Notes under the pieces: model-generated
Seen by the model: the letters and a program-made list of their open reading frames with translations, nothing else
Told to the model about the DNA's origin: nothing
Databases searched by the model: none
Shown here: in pieces, positions 13,435-20,110 of the stretch
Layout of the letters: every line of letters starts with the position of its first letter
Numbering within the stretch: position 1 is the stretch's first letter
IMG/VR virus record: IMGVR_UViG_3300048928_000279
Coordinates: 1-24,769 of that record
DNA: 24,769 nt
DNA from: a virus
Reading direction: 5' to 3' (one strand)
Translations under genes and position numbers: made by a program

Positions 13435-14730
13435 TCAAACCTCGCCCTTAACAAATTGTGGTTCTGGCTCGCAGGCCTCGCCGTTCAAGGCGTCTACGAG
13501 GTTTTGCGAATCTTCATATCTAACGCCTGTCTGCTCGTGAATCGCCTTGAAGCCACGTTCATCTAACCAGTCATGCCACTTCACCAATGCCAGGCGGCGC
13601 TGCTCTTTGGCCTGGGTGTTGATGTAGGTGGAGGCGATTTTGCCCAGCGAGTGGTTGAGCAGCATCTCGCCGATGTGTCCGTCGACGCCGAGGTCAGTCC
13701 AGGCGGTGCGGGCCACCTTGCGCAAGTCGTGACTGGTCCAGGCGCCCTGCCCTAACCGGGTGAACACGGCACTGGCTTGGTTATCACTCAGCGGCTTGCC
13801 ACGGCGCGACGGGAACAGGAAAGCCCCCTCATATCCCTGGGCGGCCTGGCGGTCACGGTAACGACGCAGCAGCCCGCACACCTGATCGGTCAGCGGCACG
13901 CGCAGCTCAGTCTTCGTCTTGGTGTGCTCGGCCGGTAGGAACCACTCGCGCTCTGTCAGCGCAATGTCGGCCCAACGGGCCTGACGGGTCTCGCCGATCC
14001 GGGTGCCGTGGCACAGCATCATCAAGGCCAGCACGGCGTCACCCGGTGCGCTGTCGAAGCGCTCAGCCAGCAGTGCCACCAACTCAGGCAACTGAACATC
14101 ACGCAGGCGTGCGGCCTTAGGCTGGATGCGCGCCGTGGTGAAGTTGCTGAACTTGAGCTCGGCCATCGGATTTAAGGGGATCAGGTCCAGTTTGCGCGCC
14201 TGGCGGAAGGCCATGGCGACGAGGCGAAACAGCTGCTGCACATACGACAGCGACAGTTCGGCCTGGGCCGGCCACATCAACAGCTTGTCCAAGGTCTGGG
14301 CGTTGACGTCGTTGAGCAGCATGTCATTCAGTCGCGGCTTGAGCTGGCAACTGATCGCAGACTTGATAGCAGCACGGCGCTTCTCGGACAGTGCCCGCGA
14401 CTTGGCCATGCGCTCACCGAACCAGTCGAGCAGCTCACCCACGGTCAGCCAGCCCGACACGCTGGCCGCACCATCAGCCGCCACGCGCAGGCGCACTGCC
14501 GGCAACGCTGCGATCACCTGCTTGGTGTTGAGGTCAGGAAAGGCGCCGATGCGGTGCCATTGGCGCTTATTGAGCAAGTACCAAGAACCACGCGTACGAT
14601 TTTTGGCGAAACGAAAGTGCAGCGCCGGGTGGCCGGCATCACGCAGGTCACGCACATGCTCGAGCTTGGCGTTGCGCACAATCTCGGCATCCGACAGTTT
14701 TACTGTCAGGGTTTTGATTTGGGTATTCAA
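13435..14730 (-). CDS. Second tyrosine recombinase / integrase, within the replication region
   Basis: The 431-residue protein has an N-terminal arm-like DNA-binding part with a HPALHFRFAKNRTRGSWYLL beta sheet (as in lambda-type Arm domains), a SAM-like core-binding domain (about 95-200) and a full catalytic domain. The active-site set is complete: Arg244 (HGTRIGE), Lys271 or 273 (TKTKTE), His334-x-x-Arg337 (SHDLRKVART), His360 (LLNHSLGK) and Tyr369 (STYINT). It starts with TTG at 14730 behind a strong AAAGGAGG seven bases away and overlaps the preceding gene (TTGA). The gene is inside the early operon, 9 kb from the tRNA-linked integrase. Its target is unknown; dimer resolution, mobility of its own or a relic of phage recombination are possible. 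Confidence 0.93.
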   Translation of the reverse strand: MNTQIKTLTVKLSDAEIVRNAKLEHVRDLRDAGHPALHFRFAKNRTRGSWYLLNKRQWHRIGAFPDLNTKQVIAALPAVRLRVAADGAASVSGWLTVGELLDWFGERMAKSRALSEKRRAAIKSAISCQLKPRLNDMLLNDVNAQTLDKLLMWPAQAELSLSYVQQLFRLVAMAFRQARKLDLIPLNPMAELKFSNFTTARIQPKAARLRDVQLPELVALLAERFDSAPGDAVLALMMLCHGTRIGETRQARWADIALTEREWFLPAEHTKTKTELRVPLTDQVCGLLRRYRDRQAAQGYEGAFLFPSRRGKPLSDNQASAVFTRLGQGAWTSHDLRKVARTAWTDLGVDGHIGEMLLNHSLGKIASTYINTQAKEQRRLALVKWHDWLDERGFKAIHEQTGVRYEDSQNLVDALNGEACEPEPQFVKGEV

Positions 14731-14936
14731 ACGTTGCCCTCCTTTCGGGCAAGTAGGTCAACGACCTCAAAAGTCGATGGCCACATCCAATCGCCGTAGC
14801 GCTTGGCCATGGCCTCATCAGCGAACAAAGCCACGGCATGGTCAGGCAGAACGTCCATGTCCAACTTGAAGCCGCAGCAATGCACCGCATAGCGGTAATT
14901 GGCCGGGACCGGAACGGCCAGGCGAATCGGTGCCAT
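14727..14936 (-). CDS. Small conserved-looking phage protein, unknown
   Basis: The 69-residue protein starts MAPIRLAVPVPANYRYAVHC and ends in WMWPSTFEVVDLLARKEGNV. No domain is recognised. It is tightly packed between the helicase and the second recombinase: its ATG overlaps the helicase stop (TGATG) and its stop overlaps the recombinase TTG. That packing argues that it is translated. The Trp/Tyr content (RYGDWMWPS) suggests a folded small protein. Confidence 0.72.
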   Translation of the reverse strand: MAPIRLAVPVPANYRYAVHCCGFKLDMDVLPDHAVALFADEAMAKRYGDWMWPSTFEVVDLLARKEGNV

Positions 14937-16303
14937 CAGTTTTTTCCCTTTCTGTAACGACCGGCCAGACTGCTGACCTTTTCGGGTTTGGTTGGCTCAA
15001 CCCAGCCAGCCGCAAGCTGCTCGAATCGGCTGTACTGACCGTGGAAAGCGGCACGCACGGTTCCGCCGGCAATATCACGGCCCTTGCCGATAATGATTTC
15101 GGCAATGCCTTTGGCTTCGGAGTGTTCGTGGTAGACCTCGTCGCGGTACACGAACAGGATGATGTCCGCGTCCTGCTCAATGGCGCCTGATTCACGCAGG
15201 TCAGAACACAGCGGGCGCTTGTTCGGGCGCTCTTCGCATTTACGGGAGAGCTGGCTGAGCAGAATCACCGGGACGCCCAGCTCGCGGGCCATGAGCTTCG
15301 CGGTACGCGTCATGTGGCTGACTTCCTGCTCACGACTGGACGTGCGCGAGTCGGACTCGACCAGTTGCAGGTAGTCAATGACAATAAGGTCCAAGCCATA
15401 CCGACGCTGATGGCGGCGAGCCGCCGAGCGCAGTCGATTCATCGACATCGACGCGCGATCCGACAGGAACAGGTTCGACTTCTTGAGCTTACCGGCGGCA
15501 CTCATCAGTTCGGCGCCGTGAGTGTTAGGGGCTTTGCCATTTTTTATCAGCTGTAATGGCACTCGCCCTTCGGACGCCATGAAGCGATCCATCAGGCCCG
15601 TGTTATCCATTTCCAGGCTGAAGGCCATCACGCTTTTGCCATCACGGATAGCCGCGTGAGACGCGATGTTCATGGCAAGTGTGGTTTTGCCCATGGCCGG
15701 ACGGCCAGCAATGACGATCAGTTGGCCAGGCTTGAGACCTTGCAGCTTCTCGTCCAAATCCGGAATACCAGTGGACAAGCCGTCAATTTCGTCACCACGA
15801 TCAGCCCGGGCCTGTAGCACCTCAATGTAGTCGTTGAGAAAGTCCTCAGCCTTGACCACTTCGGATGTAGCCGATTGGCTGTCAATAGCGTGGGACTCAG
15901 CCTGTACCGCTGCAACCTTGTCAGCCGCTGGCTGATCACCGTAGGCGATGTCGTTGATCCGAACGCTCAGTTCGATGATCGATCTATCCAGGCTGCGCTC
16001 ACGAACCGTTCCGGCGTAGGAAGCGGCGTTTGCAACGCTTGGCGTATTGCGGGCAATTTCTGCGGCATAGGCAAACGAACTCGCACCACCAGGCAGATCC
16101 CCCACATAAACCCCGACCGTCACGATATCGACGGGATGACCATCACCATGCAAGGCCAAAATCCCGCGATACAGCTCGGCGTTGTCCTCGTAATAAAAGT
16201 CCTCGGGCACCAGATCGGCGGCCAGTATGTCGATCAGCTCAGGGCGCAGGAACATCGCCCCCAAGACCCCATGTTCGGCTTCCAGGCTATAGGGATCACG
16301 CAT
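14936..16303 (-). CDS. Replicative DNA helicase, DnaB family
   Basis: The 455-residue protein has the DnaB layout. The N-terminal domain starts MRDPYSLEAEHGVLGAMFL, the linker is about residues 105-170, and the RecA-like motor carries Walker A GRPAMGKTT (about 200-208), AFSLEM, Walker B LIVIDYLQL (about 310) and VILLSQLSR-x-CEERPNKRP with DLRESGAIEQDAD near 365. This is a hexameric 5'-3' helicase that unwinds phage DNA. The ATG at 16303 has GAGGG eight bases upstream and overlaps the end of the initiator gene; a TTG at 16318 is also in frame. The pairing with the upstream initiator is like lambda O/P or P22 18/12. Confidence 0.96.
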   Translation of the reverse strand: MRDPYSLEAEHGVLGAMFLRPELIDILAADLVPEDFYYEDNAELYRGILALHGDGHPVDIVTVGVYVGDLPGGASSFAYAAEIARNTPSVANAASYAGTVRERSLDRSIIELSVRINDIAYGDQPAADKVAAVQAESHAIDSQSATSEVVKAEDFLNDYIEVLQARADRGDEIDGLSTGIPDLDEKLQGLKPGQLIVIAGRPAMGKTTLAMNIASHAAIRDGKSVMAFSLEMDNTGLMDRFMASEGRVPLQLIKNGKAPNTHGAELMSAAGKLKKSNLFLSDRASMSMNRLRSAARRHQRRYGLDLIVIDYLQLVESDSRTSSREQEVSHMTRTAKLMARELGVPVILLSQLSRKCEERPNKRPLCSDLRESGAIEQDADIILFVYRDEVYHEHSEAKGIAEIIIGKGRDIAGGTVRAAFHGQYSRFEQLAAGWVEPTKPEKVSSLAGRYRKGKN

Positions 16304-17003
16304 TGTAATTACCCTCAACGACCTTCACGAAGTTGCTCGGGGCAATCAGCCAGTCGAAGTTGCAGCGGAAAGGATTACCTCCAGAAGCCGAAACCTTGCC
16401 CATCAGAAACTCGCTGGAGCGCACCAGGGCGAAGTACTCAGCCCAAAAACTGAGATCCTGATGAACATCGCTTTCGTTCCACCGCGCGCTGACCTTGGCA
16501 ATCCGATCCTTGGTCAACAACATGACTCGGGGAAACTCCGGGATCGTTGCGTTAAACAAATCGACGATTGCCTGGGTTGGGCATATCGGCTTCGTAATTT
16601 TCGTTGGTTGCTCGGCGACAACAAGAGGTGACGGTTCACTTGATGGTTCTATTACGGTTCTGGGTGCGGCTGCTGCGGGGGTTTGTGTCGTGAGCTGCGG
16701 GGGTGATGGTGCATCTGCTGCGGGGCGCGCCTCCTGCGGGGGTGCATAAGATGCGGGGGTTAGGGTGTAAATTGTCGACCGTCCCATCCGCTCCCGGACA
16801 GACAGAATGCCCACCTGACCAAGCCACTTTATGGCGGCCTGAACAGTCCTTTCAGCGAGGCAAGTACGCTCAGAGATTCGGGCAATAGAAGGCCAGCAAA
16901 CACCCTCGTCGTTTGCATTGTCAGCCAGCGAAATTAGGACTGCTTTTTGCGGGCCACTCATGCCTTGCAACGGCCAGCACAGGCTCATGATGATGGTACT
17001 CAT
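16296..17003 (-). CDS. Replication initiation protein with winged-helix N-domain
   Basis: This is a 235-residue protein. Residues 1-90 form a helix-turn-helix (MSGPQKAVLISLADNANDEG, WPSIARISERTCLAERTVQA and then KWLGQVGILSVRERMGRSTI), the pattern of phage O-like or DnaD-type replication proteins. Residues 90-140 are a Pro/Ala/Ser linker of low complexity. The C-terminal part (LSFWAEYFALVRSSEFLMGK, then NPFRCNFDWLIAPSNFVKV) is the DnaD/DUF-like domain that often contacts the helicase. The ATG at 17003 overlaps the stop of the upstream gene (ATGA). It probably binds the phage origin and loads the DnaB helicase encoded next. Confidence 0.88.
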   Translation of the reverse strand: MSTIIMSLCWPLQGMSGPQKAVLISLADNANDEGVCWPSIARISERTCLAERTVQAAIKWLGQVGILSVRERMGRSTIYTLTPASYAPPQEARPAADAPSPPQLTTQTPAAAAPRTVIEPSSEPSPLVVAEQPTKITKPICPTQAIVDLFNATIPEFPRVMLLTKDRIAKVSARWNESDVHQDLSFWAEYFALVRSSEFLMGKVSASGGNPFRCNFDWLIAPSNFVKVVEGNYNA

Positions 17004-17224
17004 GCGGGAACATCCTGGGCAGAAGCTAAGGACGCCTTCAAATGATTGAGGCATGCTTGGCGAAATTTAGACTTGGAGGCATGCGAGTATTGGCCGCTGA
17101 TCATGAGAGCGGCCTTCATCGCTGCGGACTGATTGGTGACTGCGTATCGAGACACCCTTTCGGACTCACCGGGAAGTGTCGCGACATCGCCAGAACTGTT
17201 GACTGGGGGGGTGTTTTTGATCAT
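17000..17224 (-). CDS. Small unknown protein in the lambda cII position
   Basis: The 74-residue protein starts MIKNTPPVNSSGDVATLPGE, has a disordered first 25 residues, and then a helical part AAMKAALMISGQYSHASKSK followed by FRQACLNHLKASLASAQDV. No known domain is recognised; the helical half is too short for a clear helix-turn-helix. The start has GAGG six bases upstream, and the stop overlaps the initiator ATG. It lies between cro and the initiator, the place of cII in lambda, but a CII-like function is only inferred. Confidence 0.68.
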   Translation of the reverse strand: MIKNTPPVNSSGDVATLPGESERVSRYAVTNQSAAMKAALMISGQYSHASKSKFRQACLNHLKASLASAQDVPA

Positions 17225-17252
17225 TATTGACCTCGCTAAAACGTTGTACTGA

Positions 17253-17276
17253 ACCGCCCTGCCAGGCGGTTTTTTT
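17253..17276 (+). terminator. Plus-strand terminator facing away from the early operon
   Basis: The six-base-pair stem ACCGCC/GGCGGT with a CTGCCA loop is followed by seven T residues on the + strand. No supported + gene lies to its left; a 62-codon + frame (17042-17230) without a ribosome-binding site is a shadow. It may end an antisense transcript that crosses the cII-position gene. Confidence 0.8.
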
Positions 17277-17368
17277 ATGTCTGCTGTTTGGGCACTGGAT
17301 GAATCAACAGCTAATACAGATCACTACCTGGCATCGCTCTTCAGGTACAAAATCATCCCAACGAACGG

Positions 17369-17572
17369 CTAAGCGGCATCTGGATATAGATCCGGTCTGA
17401 GCTCGTGACGCGGGATACCGGTTGCCTGCTCGACGGAGATCACGCGCTCTGCTGGCACTCGCCCGGAGGCACACCAACGCTGAACGTTCTGTGGCGTGCA
17501 GCCAAGAACGCGAGCAAGGGCGGACTGGCTGCCTGCTGCCTTAGCCGCACGCTCTGCTGCATTAGGTTCCAT
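17369..17572 (-). CDS. Cro-like repressor (YdaS family)
   Basis: The 67-residue DNA-binding protein is almost entirely a helix-turn-helix: AAERAAKAAGSQSALARVLG, CTPQNVQRWCASGRVPAERV and ISVEQATGIPRHELRPDLYP. This is the YdaS/Cro pattern in phage immunity regions. The ATG at 17572 has GAGG five bases upstream; the frame is open eleven codons further, into operator DNA. It is the first gene of the leftward early operon and diverges from cI, so it should repress cI transcription and allow the lytic cycle. Confidence 0.9.
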   Translation of the reverse strand: MEPNAAERAAKAAGSQSALARVLGCTPQNVQRWCASGRVPAERVISVEQATGIPRHELRPDLYPDAA

Positions 17573-17595
17573 AGAGTCCTCGTTAAAACTGCAAT

Positions 17596-17670
17596 TACAA
17601 TTCAAAGTTACAGAATTTCAATTACATCTACAAGTGAGAATTGCAATGCTCGCTACAAGTGCTGGTTGTA
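17596..17670. promoter_or_regulatory. Operator cluster between cI and cro (OR-equivalent)
   Basis: Two dyads share the form TACAA-N7-TTGTA: 17654-17670 (perfect) and 17629-17645 (TTGCA in the right half). A third, weaker site at 17596-17612 has TACAA and a degenerate right half (TTACA). The centres of the first two lie 25 bases apart. The same dyad recurs downstream of cI, so these are the likely CI/Cro binding sites. Confidence 0.7.
17605..17646 (-). promoter_or_regulatory. Probable leftward early promoter (PR-equivalent)
   Basis: On the minus strand two promoter readings fit: TTGCAA at 17646-17641 with TAATTG at 17624-17619 (16-base spacer), and TTGTAG at 17633-17628 with TAACTT at 17610-17605 (17-base spacer). 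Both overlap the operator dyads and would drive cro and the replication genes. Confidence 0.5.
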
Positions 17671-17681
17671 TTCTCGCTTCT

Positions 17682-18398
17682 ATGACTACGACCTCCTCAC
17701 GCATAGCCGCAGCACGAGAAGCGCAGGGACTCAATCAATCTGAGTTAGCCCGCAAGCTTGGCGTTAGCCCTCAGTCGGTCCAAGCATGGGAGTCGGGGCG
17801 CACAGCTCCGCGAAACCCGCGCATCAAGCATCTGAGTGAAGTGCTTGGCATCTCAGTGGCCTACTTGATGGGCGAATCTGGGCCAGCCGAATCACGCAGC
17901 GTCACTACTGACGCCTCTTTGCAAGCAATCGAACCCTGGGACGAAAGCACCCCTCTTGATGAAGATGAGGTTTACGTACCCTTTCTTCGCGAGGTTGAGC
18001 TCGCGGCCGGCTCTGGAAGATTTGCGATTGAGGAAAGCGACAGCTCTCGACTTCGCTTCTTCAAGAAGGACCTGCGGCACAACGGCGTGCAATTCAGTAA
18101 TGCAAGGTGCGTGGTTGTAAGCGGGAACAGCATGCTGCCGGTACTGCGGGATGGCGCAACCGTGGGCATCAATGTTGGAAAAAATACGCTGAAGGACGTG
18201 GTTGACGGGGAGATGTACGCCATCAACCACAACGGCCAACTCAGAATTAAGCAACTGTTTCGCCTACCCACAGGCATTCGCTTGCGAAGCTTCAATCGCG
18301 ATGAGCATCCTGATGAGGAGTACACATTTCAGGAGATCCAGGAGCAGCAGCTTGGCATCCTGGGCCATGTGTTCTGGTGGGCAATGTACTCCCGCTGA
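17682..18398 (+). CDS. cI: CI-type prophage repressor (LexA-like self-cleaving)
   Basis: This is a 238-residue repressor that maintains lysogeny. Residues 7-60 are an HTH_3 domain (RIAAAREAQGLNQSELARKL, GVSPQSVQAWESGRT). The C-terminal S24 peptidase-like domain shows the Ala109-Gly110 cleavage site (VELAAGSGRF), catalytic Ser150 (VVSGNSMLPVL) and Lys190 (GQLRIKQLF), so RecA-stimulated autocleavage and induction should work. I chose the ATG at 17682 because the HTH usually starts 5-10 residues in; it has no ribosome-binding site and may be leaderless, as in lambda. An ATG at 17646 with a weak GAGA site would place an operator inside the gene. A terminator follows. Confidence 0.95.
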   Translation: MTTTSSRIAAAREAQGLNQSELARKLGVSPQSVQAWESGRTAPRNPRIKHLSEVLGISVAYLMGESGPAESRSVTTDASLQAIEPWDESTPLDEDEVYVPFLREVELAAGSGRFAIEESDSSRLRFFKKDLRHNGVQFSNARCVVVSGNSMLPVLRDGATVGINVGKNTLKDVVDGEMYAINHNGQLRIKQLFRLPTGIRLRSFNRDEHPDEEYTFQEIQEQQLGILGHVFWWAMYSR

Positions 18399-18428
18399 CC
18401 AATTTGTAATTTCATTCCAGATCACCAG

Positions 18429-18452
18429 AGCCCGCCATTGAGCGGGCTTTTT
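18429..18452 (+). terminator. Intrinsic terminator after cI
   Basis: A seven-base-pair stem (AGCCCGC/GCGGGCT, six-base loop) is followed by five T residues, 30 bases past the cI stop. It separates cI from the second operator region. Confidence 0.88.
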
Positions 18453-18497
18453 CATGCATGGTGAAATTACAAACATGCATCCTTCTGCGATAAAGAT

Positions 18498-18538
18498 TAC
18501 AACCAAAGCTTGCAAATTACAATTTGTAGTTGTAATTT
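18498..18538 (+). promoter_or_regulatory. Second operator/promoter region (OL/PL-equivalent)
   Basis: Two dyads of the immunity form lie side by side: TACAA-N7-TTGCA (18498-18514) and TACAA-N7-TTGTA (18518-18534), centres 20 bases apart. They overlap a rightward promoter, TTGCAA (18510-18515), 17 bases, TAATTT (18533-18538). Repressor binding would silence the early genes to the right, as at lambda OL. Confidence 0.75.
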
Positions 18539-18580
18539 TGCGTTATCGCCGGACAACAACCGGCCAGATGGAAGGCAGCG

Positions 18581-18775
18581 ATGAACCGGCCTCAACGGTT
18601 CAGAGGGTTGGCAACTGACCCGGGTGTGCAGCGTAAAACGCCAAGACAGTTATCCAGCGGGGCAAGCCGCGGCTGGAAGAACAATTTGATAGAGCCTGTG
18701 ACCGACGCCAGTAGCGGGTCAAGGCAAAGCGCATCACTGAAGCACCTTCTTGCGAGGGTGCTTTGGGATGACTAA
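18581..18775 (+). CDS. Possible small leader protein of the rightward early operon
   Basis: This is a 64-codon frame with a good ribosome-binding site (GGAAGG five bases before the ATG), the first after the PL-like promoter, where lambda has N. The product (MNRPQRFRGLATDPGVQRKT at its start) is basic with an Arg/Ser/Gly-rich body and no recognised domain. A basic leader protein could be an N-like antiterminator, but I see no arginine-rich motif or nut-type site that would prove it. A hairpin (AAGCACC/GGGTGCTT, 18739-18762) lies near its end. Coding is uncertain. Confidence 0.35.
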   Translation: MNRPQRFRGLATDPGVQRKTPRQLSSGASRGWKNNLIEPVTDASSGSRQSASLKHLLARVLWDD

Positions 18776-18787
18776 GAGGAGTGTCAA

Positions 18788-19084
18788 ATGCAACAGCCAG
18801 AAGGCACAACCATTACGGAACCTTGGGCTTTAACTCCGTCATTACAGGGGAAAATTGAGGCGGCCCTCATGACCTTGGCGTGTTATGGAGACCCAGGATT
18901 GAAGACGAAACTCTTATTGATGCATCCAAGCCGCGACATCGAAAAACAGAGCTGCCTTAAGTTCGCAACTATAGTTCTCAGTCGGACAATAACTGCATCA
19001 TTACAAGCTTTGCCTCCTCTGCATCTTGAGACGATTTCGAAAGAATTAGCTGAATATCTCGCTTCAGAATTCGAATCTCCATAA
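18788..19084 (+). CDS. Small early protein, unknown
   Basis: The 98-residue, mostly helical protein starts MQQPEGTTITEPWALTPSLQ and ends in LETISKELAEYLASEFESP. The ATG has GAGGAG six bases upstream. No domain is recognised. Its last third overlaps, on the opposite strand, a gene that also has a ribosome-binding site, so one of the two may be silent or they may interfere with each other. It would be expressed early from the operator-controlled promoter at 18.5 kb. Confidence 0.62.
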   Translation: MQQPEGTTITEPWALTPSLQGKIEAALMTLACYGDPGLKTKLLLMHPSRDIEKQSCLKFATIVLSRTITASLQALPPLHLETISKELAEYLASEFESP

Positions 19085-19208
19085 CGCCATACCAGAACCC
19101 GTCCTCAAGCTCCACAGCGTCCCCTACTTTGATCGAGCGGTCGGTCTCAAGAATCTTCGGATTCATGTCGTCAGCGTCGTATTTGAACTTCAACTTGAAC
19201 TTGCGCAT
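18978..19208 (-). CDS. Small hypothetical protein on the opposite strand of the early region
   Basis: The 76-residue charged protein starts MRKFKLKFKYDADDMNPKIL, followed by VGDAVELEDGFWYGVMEIRI, which looks like a small beta-barrel (SH3-like, as in YodC-type proteins). A strong AAAGGAGG precedes the ATG with an 11-base spacer. It overlaps the 3' end of the + strand gene by 107 bases. It must have its own promoter in the 19.2-19.3 kb gap. No function can be named. Confidence 0.65.
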   Translation of the reverse strand: MRKFKLKFKYDADDMNPKILETDRSIKVGDAVELEDGFWYGVMEIRILKRDIQLILSKSSQDAEEAKLVMMQLLSD

Positions 19209-19330
19209 GCGCAGTTCGCCCTCCTTTGCAGGTTGTGATGTGTGAGAGCGCTCAGCCTAGCGCAAAGCCCGTCACCTGGGCAGTGGTGAGCTGGCCGCTG
19301 GCCACCCATTGATCACACCGAGGATTCTAA

Positions 19331-19714
19331 ATGGACAGAGAAATTACATGCGGCGCATGGAAGGGTCGCCTCGGTAGAGGCCTTGCGCCTAAAGAGCTTC
19401 AGTACCTACTGGCCGCCGCCCAGGGCATGACGGCTAAAGAGATTGCCCGCCAGTTCAACGTGGCAGCCTGCACTGTAGCGAAGCGCCTTTCCTGCGCCAT
19501 GTTCAAGCTCGGCGTTACCCGCCAGACCGCCATGATTGCTGAGGCTATGCGCCGCCAGATCATCTCGCCGATGTGCTTCGCGCTGGCGGCCCTCATAACC
19601 ATGCACGCAATGATCGGTGATGAGTCAATGCGTCGTGATCGCCGGGTGCCAGAACGCCGTACAGCAGAGGTCAGAATGGTGCGCCGCGCCGCACAACCGA
19701 TGCTGCTCGCCTAA
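19331..19714 (+). CDS. LuxR-type helix-turn-helix protein
   Basis: Residues 15-75 of this 127-residue protein form a LuxR/GerE DNA-binding domain: LAPKELQYLLAAAQGMTAKE, IARQFNVAACTVAKRLSCAM and FKLGVTRQTAMIAEAMRR. No receiver or ligand domain precedes it, and the remaining 50 residues are hydrophobic then Arg-rich. The ATG has GAGG seven bases upstream. Stand-alone LuxR-type HTH proteins are frequent in the early regions of Pseudomonas prophages; their targets are mostly unknown. It probably regulates phage or host transcription. Confidence 0.85.
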   Translation: MDREITCGAWKGRLGRGLAPKELQYLLAAAQGMTAKEIARQFNVAACTVAKRLSCAMFKLGVTRQTAMIAEAMRRQIISPMCFALAALITMHAMIGDESMRRDRRVPERRTAEVRMVRRAAQPMLLA

Positions 19715-19736
19715 CTCAAACACTGAGGAAAAAGAT

Positions 19737-20021
19737 GTGCCTCAATCAATTCAAGAGCGCGCCGAAGAGCTCACAGCTCTCCGTGTCCGCGCAACCATTG
19801 CCACCAGCGCGATGTATGCCTTGATTGGCAAAGAGCAGCCCGTGCAAGAGGTTCGCTTCCAAGTAGTCAATAAGGGCCGCAGCGCCTATCACGTCGTCGA
19901 ACGCTCCACCGGCAAGGTAATGGGGATGTGTTTCACCTGGAAGGCAGCGATCAACCGCGCTCAGGTGCTGGAGGCTCGCGCCGATGGCAAGAAGATCTAT
20001 ATCGAGGGATGGTCACAATGA
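19737..20021 (+). CDS. Small unknown early protein
   Basis: This 94-residue protein has a GTG start at 19737 behind GAGG eight bases away; the frame is open 40 codons upstream, but that part overlaps the HTH gene in another frame. The sequence starts MPQSIQERAEELTALRVRAT and contains VRFQVVNKGRSAYHVVERST, then GKVMGMCFTWKAAINRAQVL. It looks like a small alpha+beta fold with two or three strands. No known domain. It is probably cotranscribed with the LuxR-type gene 22 bases upstream. Confidence 0.75.
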   Translation: MPQSIQERAEELTALRVRATIATSAMYALIGKEQPVQEVRFQVVNKGRSAYHVVERSTGKVMGMCFTWKAAINRAQVLEARADGKKIYIEGWSQ

Positions 20022-20078
20022 TCGGCGTGCCGATAGCCAACACACGTGACGCGATCATCTAAAATTTGAACTTGCAGT

Positions 20079-20100
20079 TGGAGGGAGATTACTCCCCCCA
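20079..20100. other. Hairpin between convergent genes
   Basis: A nine-base inverted repeat with one mismatch (TGGAGGGAG/CTCCCCCCA, ATTA loop) lies between the stop of the + early gene and the stop of the minus ATPase gene. Neither side has a T run, so it is at most a weak bidirectional terminator. Confidence 0.4.
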
Positions 20101-20110
20101 CCGAAGATCG

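Noticed and set aside
17042-17230. 62-codon + frame ending just before the + terminator
   Set aside because: It has no ribosome-binding site and is antisense to the cII-position gene. The terminator more likely belongs to a non-coding transcript, if any.
18739-18762. Hairpin near the end of the possible leader gene, as a terminator
   Set aside because: The stem is good but only three T residues follow, so it was noted in the gene entry and not listed as a terminator.
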